A stretch of DNA of 64,000 nucleotides from Hyperoodon ampullatus (lineage: Eukaryota > Chordata > Mammalia > Artiodactyla > Ziphiidae), in the NCBI GenBank assembly GCA_949752795.1, contig OX457056.1, positions 203,299,654-203,363,653 on the forward strand. Reading direction: 5' to 3'. The notes beneath the pieces are model-generated. The model saw only the letters and a list, made by a program, of their open reading frames with translations. It had not been told where the DNA came from and searched no databases. Numbering within the stretch: the stretch's first letter is position 1; every line of letters starts with the position of its first letter. This document shows positions 55,338-64,000 of the stretch, piece by piece. A program made the position numbers and the translations under genes.

Positions 55338-57189
55338 TAGAGCTAATAAACAAATCTGGCAAAGTTGCAGGATATAAGATCAATATGCAAAAACCAGTTG
55401 TATTTCCATAAACTAGCAATGTACAATCCAAAAATAAAATTAAGAAAACAATTCCATTTACTATAGCACCAAAAATCATGGACTAATTAGAAATGAACTG
55501 AACAAAAGTAGTGTTAAGACTTATATACTGATAACTACAAAAACTGTTGAAAGTGATTAAAGAAGATCTAAACAAATGTAAAGACATCCCATGTACATCA
55601 ATCGGAACACTTGATATTGTTGAGATGATGATACTCCTCAAACTGATATATAGAGTCAATGCACTCCCCACTGAAATCCCAGTTGGCTTTTTCACAGAAA
55701 TTGACAAGCTGATCCTAAGATTCTTACGTATATAGAAGGTCCCCAGAATAGTCAAAACAATTTTGAAAAGGAAGGAAAAACTAACTGTAGGACTCACATC
55801 ACAATTTCAAAACTTAATACAAAACTGTAGCAATTAAGACTGTGTAGTACTGACATGAGGACAAACAGACCAATGGAATACAATGGGGAGGCCAGAAAGA
55901 AACACATATATCTATGGCTAACTGATTTTTGACAAGAGTATCAAGATAATTTAATGTGGAAACAATACTCTTTTTCAGCAAACAGAGTTAAGATAACTGG
56001 ATATTCACGTGCAAAAGAATGAATTTAAACCCCTATCTTGCACCATATACAAAAATTAACTCAAAATGTATCCAAAACCTAAATATAAAACATAAAACTA
56101 TAAAACTCTCAAAGGAAAATATAGGTGTAAATCTTTGTGACCGTAGGTTAAGCAATGATTTCTTAACATGATGACAAAAGCACAAGCAACAAAAACCATA
56201 AATTGGACTTCATCAGCATTAAAAAACATTTGTCCTTCAAATGACATAACCAAGAAGGTGAAAAGACAACCCACAGAATGGGAGAAAATGTCTGAAAATC
56301 ATATACCAGACAAAGGTTTAGTATCTAGAAAACATGAAGAACTTATACAACTCAATAATAAAAAAAAAAACTCAATTAAGAAATGGGCAAAGGATCTGAA
56401 GAGATATTTCTCGAAAGAAGATATACAAATGGCCAATAAGAGCATAAAAAGATGCTCAACATCATTAATCATAAGGGAAATGCACATCAAAATCACAATG
56501 AGATACAACCACACACACACTAGGATGGCTATAGTAATTCTTAAAAACCCACTAACAATAACAAGTGTTATTTTGAAGGGCGTAGAGAAATTGGAAGCCA
56601 CAAACATTGCTGAAGGGAATGGAAAAGATGCATTTGCACTGGAAAACGGTTTGATAATGCTTCAGTAAGTTAAAGTTACCATATGACCCAGCAAATTCTA
56701 CTGCTAGATATATAATCCCCAACACTGAAAACATGTCCACACAAAATGTATACACAAATGTTTGAAGTATCATTACTCATACCAGCCAAAATGTGGAAAC
56801 AATCCAAATATTAAGCAACAGATGAACAGATAAACAAAATGTGGTATATTCAGACAATGTAATATTATTCAGCCATTAAAGGAATTAAGTATTGGCTCAT
56901 GCTACAATATGGATGAACCCTGAAAACATTAAGTGAAAGAGATAGAAAGAAAAAAAGCCACATATTTTATGATTCAATTTATATGAAATGTCCAAAATAG
57001 GCAATTCCAGAGAGAAAGAAAGTAGATTAGTGGTTGTCAGGGATTGAGAAGAGAAGGGAATGGGGAGTAACTAATAATGAGTGTGGGGTTTCTTTTTTGG
57101 AGTGAAGAAAATGTTCTGGAATTAGATAGTGGTGATGGTTACATAACTCTCGATATACTAAAACCCACTGAATTGTATATTCAATAGTG

Positions 57190-57758
57190 TTCCTTTTTCC
57201 GAGTTATATTTCATTGTGTGGATGTACTGCATTTTATTTATGCATTCACCCACTAAAGGATATTTGGGCTGTCCCTTGTTTGAGGTAATTATAGACTGAT
57301 ATACTATAAACATTACTCATGTACAGTTTTTTTGTGTGAGCATAAAGTTTTCCTTTACCTAGGGCAAGTATCTAGGAGTAAGATCTCTGGGTCATTGGCT
57401 AAAGGTCTCTAACTTTATAAGAAATTACCAAACTGTTTGGCAAAGTAGCTGCAGCAATGTATCAGAGCTCCAATTGCTCCACATTCTTGACAGCACTTGC
57501 TATCGCCAGTATTTTTTATTTCAGCCACTGTAATAGGCATATACAATGTGGTTTTAATTTGTATTCCCTAATGGCTAGTGATGTTACAAATATGCGTGTA
57601 TGCCATCCATATATCCTCTGTAGTGACATGTCAGTCTTTTGCCCATTTCTTCATTGGGTTGTTTTCATATTATTGAATTTTAAAAGTTCTTCATTTATTC
57701 TGAATACAAGTTCTTTATCAGATATGTGATTTACAATTATTTTCTCAGTCTGTAGCTA
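57190..57758 (-). mobile_element. Old L1 fragment, antisense
   Basis: Reverse-complement L1 ORF2-end text: TATATTTCATTGTGTGGATG, CTAGGAGTAAGATCTCTGGG, TGGTTTTAATTTGTATTCCC and GTTCTTTATCAGATATGTG. It lies tail-to-tail with the L1 ending at 57185. Confidence 0.85.
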
Positions 57759-57759
57759 A

Positions 57760-57938
57760 AAACTGAAAAAAGCCCAAAGGTCCACTAACAGAAAATGAAT
57801 AAACAAACTGTGGTATAATGATACAATGGAATGCCAGATAGTAATAAAGAGAACAAATTACTGATATACACAAAAACATGGATGAATCTCTCAGACATTA
57901 CACTGAATAAAAGAAGCCATATCCAAAAGAATCCTTGA
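57760..57938 (+). mobile_element. Old L1 fragment
   Basis: GTGGTATAATGATACAATGGAATG and AACATGGATGAATCTCTCAG follow L1M ORF2-end order. A SINE follows immediately. Confidence 0.7.
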
Positions 57939-58055
57939 GGGAGTTCCCTGGTGGCCGAGTGGTTAGGATTAGGGGCTGTCACTGCCACGGCCCAGGTTCA
58001 ATCCCTGGTCAGGGAACTGAGATCCCTCAGGCTGCGTGGCGCAGCAAAGCAAAGC

Positions 58056-58100
<45 letters not shown>
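57939..58100 (+). mobile_element. Short CHR-type SINE with AC-repeat tail
   Basis: Head GGGAGTTCCCTGGTGGCCGAG, body CCCAGGTTCAATCCCTGGTC. The tail is CAAAGCAAAG then about 20 AC units (58061-58100). Perfect TSD AAAGAATCCTTGA at 57926-57938 and 58101-58113. Confidence 0.94.
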
Positions 58101-58103
<3 letters not shown>

Positions 58104-58479
58104 GAATCCTTGAAGGTGAAATACACTATCTAAATATGATTAACATTTCCTCAGCCTGAGTTTCTTACTGCAGGATTTCATTAAATCAAAGATCTGCTAT
58201 CACTTATTCTTTCTCTTCCTTGATGCCGCCACCACTACTTCCTGTTTTATTTTACTCTTAGGTATACTGCTTTGGGAAGAAGCATAGAGGGAATGGTGGC
58301 AGAGAAACAAATTGAGCATGTTTTAGGATCCAGCATCTTCTTTTGAACAATAAAGTTTGGAGGATTTGTATTCCATAAAGTAGTATCACTGCTCATTATA
58401 AAGTGTACCTGTATTTAGAACAGACAATACCTATGATGTAAGAAAAGGTATGTCACTGAGAGAATTTTTTAAAGTCAAC

Positions 58480-59000
58480 TTTTTATGTTGAGATAATTGT
58501 AGATTCACATGCAGTAGTAAGAAATAATACAGAGAGATTCCCTACACTCTTCACCCAGTTTCCCCCCAGTGGGAACATCTTGCATAAACATAGTACAATA
58601 TCACAATATCACAACCAGGAAACTGACCTTGACACAATCCACCAACCAGACTTCACCAGTTTTACATGCACTCATTTGTGTGTGTGTAGACTCACGTAAT
58701 CACCACTCGAGTCAAGATACAAAACAGTTCCATCACAAGGATTCCTTGTACAACTTTTTATAGCTACACCCACCTCCCACGACCCAAGCCAATCCCTAAC
58801 CCCTGGCAACCACTACTCTTTTCCCAATCTCCATAATTTTGTCATTTCAGGAATGTTATAGACATGGAATCACACAGTAAGTAACCTTTTGAGATTTGCT
58901 TTATTAACTCAGCATAGTTTACTTGAGCTATATTAAAGTTGTGTGTATCAATAGTTAATTCATTTTTATTGCTGAAGAGTATTCCATCGATCAAATGTTT
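58480..59000 (-). mobile_element. Old L1 3' UTR, antisense
   Basis: GAGATAATTGTAGATTCACATG, CACCCAGTTTCCCCCCAGTGG, CCCTGGCAACCACTACTC and GCTGAAGAGTATTCCATC are reverse-complement L1M-type 3' UTR landmarks in order. Confidence 0.85.
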
Positions 59001-59147
59001 TGGGTCAAAATAAATAAAAATTTAAAATCTTACCAATTCCTGAATCCCCATTTGTCATTCCTTAGGAATATGAAACTCTAACCAAAGCATTAGAATGATA
59101 CACTAACAAAAAAATTTAGTACAGTTCTGATACTCTACCTCACTTTT

Positions 59148-59483
59148 TTTTTTAAACATTCTTTTTTTTAATTTATTTATTTTTGGTTGCGTTTGGTCTT
59201 CATTGCTGTGCGTGGGCTTTCTCTAGTTGCGGTGAGTGGGGGCTACTCTTCGCTGCGGTGTGCGGGATTCTCATTACCGTGGCTTCTCTTGTTGCGGAGC
59301 ACGGGCTCTCAGCACATGGGCTTCAGTAGTTGTGGCACACGGGCTCTAGAGTGCTGGCTCAGCAGCTGTGGCACATGGGCTTAGCTGCTCCGCAGCCTGT
59401 GGGATCTTCCCAGACCAAGGCTCGAACCCGTGTCCCCTGCATTGGCAGGCAGATTCTTAACCACTGCACCACCAGGGAAGCCC
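59148..59483 (-). mobile_element. CHR-type SINE, long form
   Basis: T-rich start, TTTGGTTGCGTTTGGTCTTC, ending CACCACCAGGGAAGCCC. Approximate TSD CCTCACTTTTTTT / CCTCACTCTTCTT. Confidence 0.92.
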
Positions 59484-59497
59484 CTCACTCTTCTTAT

Positions 59498-60031
59498 TCT
59501 GACAAGATGTATGTACATTATTTAAGGACGGTTCCTTGGCATTCCTGAGGACCTATATTTCCATGTGATTTTCAATTTATAATATGGCTACTGAAATGTT
59601 AACAATTTATCCATTTGAATATTTGAAACCATACTGAAATGGCAGGTTAATTTGGCTTGACTGATGACACAACTAAAAAGCTGAATGACATTCATGTGAT
59701 ATCCATAAGTGGTTGACAAAAAAATTAAAATTTATCAACCTGTAATCTTTGCATAAAACCTGATACCTACTTTTAATTTGAGGTTAAAAAACCCATAAAT
59801 ATTTCTACTTCTACTAATGTGCCAAGCTATAGGTACTAAAAAATAATTTTATATATGTATGCAAATTCCTTTTTATTACTTAAACATATATAATAAACTT
59901 ATTTTGATTGGAGAATTATTATTCAACAGATTTAAATAAATACTGGTATGAAGGCCAAAATTTCAATTAAAAAAATAATTTCAGATAAATATATAAAGAA
60001 CTTTAAAGACAAAGTAACTGCAGTGTCTTTC
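59498..60031. other. Intron, no recognised element
   Basis: AT-rich intronic sequence. Nothing was recognised. Confidence 0.45.
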
Positions 60032-60043
60032 AAAATAAGGCAA

Positions 60044-60295
60044 GGGAGGGTGGGATGAACTGGGAGATTGGGATTGACATATATACACTACTATGTATAA
60101 AATAGATAACTAATGAGAACCTACTGTATAGCACAGGGAACTCTGTGGTGACCTAAATGGGAAGGAAATCCGAAAAAGAGGCGATATACATATACATATA
60201 GCTGATTCACTTTGTTGCTGTACAGTAGAAACTAACACAACATTATAAAGCAACTATACTCCAATAAAAATTAATTTAAAAAAATAAAAATAAAA
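60044..60295 (+). mobile_element. 5'-truncated L1, 3' end only
   Basis: GGGAGGGTGGGATGAACTGG, CTGTATAGCACAGGGAACTC and CTATACTCCAATAAAAATT. Perfect TSD AAAATAAGGCAA at 60032-60043 and 60296-60307. It lies just downstream, in transcript sense, of the candidate exon at 60479-60579. Confidence 0.93.
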
Positions 60296-60478
60296 AAAAT
60301 AAGGCAAAAGACTGGATAACCAAAAATTCACAAGCCCAATTACTTACCAAATTTCAGTTCAACATGATAAAAACCACTGATAAATTCATAAGCTGTGTTC
60401 ATAAAGAAAGAGCAAATTCACTTACAAAAATTCTTTCGTACTGTAATCATAAAACTTTAAAAGGATAAAACCAAATAC

Positions 60479-60579
60479 CTGACTTCAGCATCCTGGACAC
60501 TGTCAAAAGGGAGAGCAGATGAAAATTCTAATTGTTCCAGTCCTGGATATGGTGGATACAAACTGTGGTCTGTACTCAT
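60479..60579 (-). CDS. Candidate alternative first coding exon of NT5C2
   Basis: Seen in sequence: an ATG at 60579-60577 opens 33 codons plus two bases before a GT donor (GTATTTGG). The peptide begins MSTDHSLYPPYPG and ends LPFDSVQDAEV. The final AG joins with the first G of the exon at 37054 to make an Arg codon, so it would continue directly into VFVNRSL. The head would be 34 residues, the same length as the known N-terminus. An in-frame TAA lies 15 bases upstream of the ATG, so if this is used it is a start exon. No SINE or L1 similarity was recognised. Inference only: a 33-codon open frame is not rare by chance, and I do not recall a matching isoform. Confidence 0.4.
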
Positions 60580-60599
60580 CACTATCAGATTTTAAACAG

Positions 60600-61140
60600 A
60601 GGTAAGTGTCTAACCTGCCTCCTTCAAGCGACGGTAACATATGAGCAGCTCAGCCTGTCTCTGACCATACACCAAAACATATTCCAAAGAAGGGTTTGGC
60701 CTGATGATTAGCTCCAGCCTAGAAGACTCAACAACCATAATAAGGAAATGGAAGAAGAATAAGTCATACATTCTGAAGGCCAGTTTCTTAATAGTGACAC
60801 ATGACCATTATTTCCATATTGAAACTTGGATGACCAACATTAAGCAAGAAAAAAGGCTAGAAGTTAGATATTTATTTACTTAATTAAAAATATTTAGCTT
60901 CTTCTAAAAGGGAATTCTAAAGCATCACATACAATGTACAGTTATGATAAATGATCATCATAGCCTGCCTAATTTAACCAATGATAAATTACCAACCCCA
61001 ATAAATGTCTTTAATAAAAAGCCCTGAAATAGAACATTCTACAAATTGACTTAACTAGAAAACTAAAACAAATTTCTTTTAAATGCTTTCTATTTAAAAA
61101 TTTTAATTAACAAAAGCAAATACCTGCAAGAGTTCAAGAA
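60600..61140. other. Intron or possible upstream flank of the candidate 5' exon
   Basis: No CpG island or clear core promoter is seen upstream (higher coordinates) of the candidate ATG at 60579. No repeat was recognised. Confidence 0.4.
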
Positions 61141-61149
61141 CCTAATTTT

Positions 61150-61525
61150 TTGTATTAAAAGGAAATGCTGCAATATGCTACATCATGGACGAACCTTGAA
61201 GACATCGTGCTAAGTGAAACAAGCCAGTCACAAAAAGACCAATACTGTATGATTCCCTTTATATGAGGTACTTAGGGTGGCCAAAATCATCAAGACAGAA
61301 AGATAATGGTGATTAGTTGCCAAGGGCTGGGGTGAGAGGAGAATGGCAAGTTATTCCTCAGTAGGTGTAAGGTTTCAATTTCACAAAATGAAGAGCTGTG
61401 GGGATGGACAGTGGTGATAACTACATAACAATGTGAATGTATTTAATACCACTGACTGTATACTTAAAAACAGTTAAGATGGCAAATTTTATGGTATGTG
61501 TACTTTATTAAAATTCTATTTTAGT
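61150..61525 (+). mobile_element. Old L1 3' UTR fragment
   Basis: CATGGACGAACCTTGAAGAC, GCTAAGTGAAACAAGCCAGTC, GGGCTGGGGTGAGAGGAG and ACAGTTAAGATGGCAAATTTT follow L1M order. Confidence 0.85.
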
Positions 61526-61529
61526 AAAA

Positions 61530-62375
61530 AAATAGGCGGGGAATAGGGGAAAAAATAGAAAAAAGGGGGGGTTTTAAATGACTTAAGAATTCAAACCCTT
61601 CAAGATGCTTTTTCTATTCCTTCTATTACTTCAGATTGCACTCTACTATATGAAGAATGTAGGGTACAGAGCCTGTCCAGAATCTTCCAGGAAGTATCAT
61701 TCTAAATGAGTCAGAAGTGCTCTCAGGCTGTGAAATATTAAATACAATTAGGACACTTGATGTTTCCTAGATGATCTCTCTTCATTGCATAATTCTAGCC
61801 CTTGTTTCCACTGATAAATACGTTACATCACAACCAAATGTATACTTCATGAATATACAGACTGAGCAAATAATTGAACAGAAAGTATAAAACACCTCTA
61901 TATTTTATCTCTTCCAAATGCATATGTTATGTGTTTTATTTATACATAAACACTCTGTTTTATACTTTAATTCCCATGCACATCTAGCAACACGTCTCAC
62001 ACACTGCAGAGGATCATTGGTACCCACTGATTGATTCTGAGTCTTCATATCTTAATGGGAACCTGAAATGTTTTTACTCTTTCAGGGTTTAAGAAAAAAC
62101 AGCAGCCTAAAATCTAGAAATGCTACACAGTCAGATGTTTCTGCTTAATAGAGTTAAATCAATTTGTTATGGAATACTTTGTTTCCTCCATATAAACACA
62201 TTCACCAGAGAACTACCACGAAGGTGAAATCACAACCTGCTGGGCCAGTGACTGGGAGTTTATTCAGTAAATGCTCAGCTTGTTTTCACTTGTGGATCAG
62301 CTGACTAAAGACTCTTATATGCAGTGTGTAACATAAGCTCCCAAGTAAGCAATTATTAATTAGCAATTATTAAGT
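61530..62375. other. Intron, no recognised element
   Basis: A short AAAAAAGGGGGGG run lies near 61555. Nothing else was recognised. Confidence 0.45.
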
Positions 62376-62580
62376 TCAAAGCAACAAATATTTATTGAGC
62401 ATAGAATTTTTAAAGCTAGAAGAAGCCTTAAAGATCTTCCTCTTTAATCTCATCATCTTATAGCTAAAGAAACCACCACCCAGGGAGGCTAACTGGTCTC
62501 CCCTGGACCACAAAACCTGAACCCAGCACTTCCAACTCTGACTCCAATTGCTGACTTCTTTTCCATTGCTTAGAACAAAT
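62376..62580 (+). repeat. MIR-class ancient repeat
   Basis: TAAAGCTAGAAGAAGCC, ATAGCTAAAGAAACCACC and CCTGAACCCAGCACTTCC follow an old SINE pattern. Confidence 0.5.
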
Positions 62581-64000
62581 TTCAGAGACAGCATTATAAA
62601 CTTATATTTTGTCATCTTCACTGTGTTCCTAGGTCCAATGTATCATAAATATACAATGTATCTGATTCCTAGACATTTACATTTTTAAAGTAGATCACTT
62701 GTGTACATTTCTTTTTGATCTTGATTATTAAAATTATGTACAAATATTCAATATAAATGTTTTGGTTCCTTGAAGTATACTACTAATATAAATATGGCTT
62801 ATTTTTCTTTCTGGTAGATTTGTACCACTAAGTGATCAAAATAGAAAACTTACGGGGGCCTAAAACAAGGTAAATGGGTACTGCCTACAGTGGAATGGAC
62901 TGGAGATTCCACCTTGCCAAGACAAAGATTTCTTGTCAGCGCCTGTGCTTAATTTAGGTCATACTGAGCTCAGGACTATGTGAAATATAAATATGCATTA
63001 AATGAAACTGACAAGAAAGGACAGTTTATACTGCATGAAGCTGTTGTTCAACAAATACTGGATGGTAAGAGAACATAAAACCCCTTGGACCAAACCAAAC
63101 CAAGAATGTAGAAGAAATGGGTGTTTCCAATGAACATAACAAGCAAACAGAAAAAGCAGAATAAAAGATTTGGAATTTGGAAAAGGCTGTACCCATGTTT
63201 TAAACTCAGAGTACAAAAATTAGCACATTTTGTGAGGTTCAGGATTCATCCTTTGCATCCTTCTAAGAATGTGACACCAGCTGGCAGGCAGGTGAGTTTT
63301 TCACCTAAAAGTGATAAAACTTTGTGTATATCATAAATTAAATTATTTGAATACAAACCTTTTTACTTTTGGAAGTCAGTTTTTAATTTTTCATCTTGAA
63401 CTCTCTCTTGATATAAGTTTCCAAAATTTTATTCTTTAGTACAAGTAGTATTTACAATGTTTGTTCTTACATTAACTTTTTTCTTAATGTAAACATTAAT
63501 GAATTGGGAAAAATGCTACCTAGTGACCTACCATCAGGGAAATATCACCAACCTACTTTAAAAACCAACTATTGATGTAATAATTAACTTTCAAAATATT
63601 CAATATCAAGTAACTATTTTCTTCAAAATATTAATGCTTACTGAAGCACTAAAATGTTACCTAATTCTGACCTAGCTTTCCTACACAGAGAAGAATGGAA
63701 TCGGAATTATTTTTTTGTCTGCTTACAAGAACTTATCTGTATAAACTAGTTTAACCATCCCAGAACAGATGAGTAATTATGAGTTGTTGTAGACTTCCTG
63801 GAGTGCCTATGCAAAGTTTTTGCACTACCAGTACACCAGCATTTCCACTTTTCCTGGCTTTCCCAGGACAGAGGCAGAGACAGTTCTACTAGGGCCCAGA
63901 TCTTTCTATCCTACAAGTATAAACTTCTAATTTCTGTCTAAAACCAAATGATTCCTAATTGCAGTATCTACTTCCAAGTATCTCAGCCACTTAAGATTCA
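62581..64000. other. Intron to the window end, no recognised element
   Basis: AT-rich sequence. Searched by eye for the exon encoding residues 1-34 (a MSTSWSDRLQ-type start) and did not find it. Confidence 0.45.

Larger units (their letters stand above)
54031..57185 (+). mobile_element. Older L1, split by a younger L1 and a SINE
   Basis: ORF2 text AACTAGGAATAGAAAGG (54031) resumes at 54617 as AACTTCCTCAACCTGATAAAG and again at 55106. Near 55250 a reverse-transcriptase remnant reads LFADDMILYIE, the FADD active-site motif. Later text includes KSIKRCSTSLIIREMHIK-like ORF2 remnants and a 3' UTR ending at about 57180. Multiple frameshifts make it inactive. Confidence 0.85.

Noticed and set aside
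56168..56668. 166-codon open frame on the plus strand
   Set aside because: It lies within the older L1 and reads as decayed ORF2 carboxy-end text. Not an independent gene.
62581..64000. Search for the canonical first coding exon (residues 1-34)
   Set aside because: No minus-strand match to the expected start or to a KKYRRE-type end was found anywhere from 37055 to 64000. It presumably lies beyond the window.

Overview
The window is mammalian nuclear DNA, almost certainly from a cetacean. It is AT-rich, intron-dominated and full of interspersed repeats. About two dozen copies belong to the CHR-type, tRNA-derived SINE family of whales and their relatives (head motif CTTCCCTGGTGGCGCAGTGG). Many are young, with intact target-site duplications (TSDs), and several L1 tails are of the cetartiodactyl type. 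I see no prokaryotic-style genes, CRISPR array or operon.

The only protein-coding gene recognised is NT5C2 (cytosolic purine 5'-nucleotidase, cN-II), on the minus strand. Eight consecutive coding exons, read from high to low coordinate, lie at 36981-37054, 12258-12375, 11093-11188, 5697-5788, 5471-5528, 4359-4452, 3659-3712 and 1171-1254. They total 670 bases, keep phase across every junction, and encode residues 35-257 in human numbering. That stretch includes the catalytic DMDYT motif (Asp52/Asp54), effector-site-1 residues Arg144, Ile152 and Asn154, and motif II (Thr249). The known exon for residues 1-34 is not found and should lie upstream, beyond 64000. Exons after residue 257 lie before position 1. 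The window is therefore an internal slice of one gene.

Layout: 1-12.4 kb carries seven closely spaced exons. 12.4-37 kb is one 24.6 kb intron containing SINEs, L1 fragments, a Tigger DNA transposon with both ends preserved and an old L1 with an inserted foreign block. 37-64 kb is part of the upstream intron, with the densest nesting (SINE in SINE, SINE in SINE in L1, L1 in L1).

The most interesting observations concern possible unannotated NT5C2 exons in that upstream intron. At 60479-60579 (minus) an ATG opens a 34-residue, protein-like N-terminus whose donor phase joins exactly to the exon at 37054. At 48964-48996 (minus) a 33-nt candidate microexon, open in the same phase, has a good acceptor and donor. 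Both are inferences needing transcript evidence. No novel multi-gene system was found.
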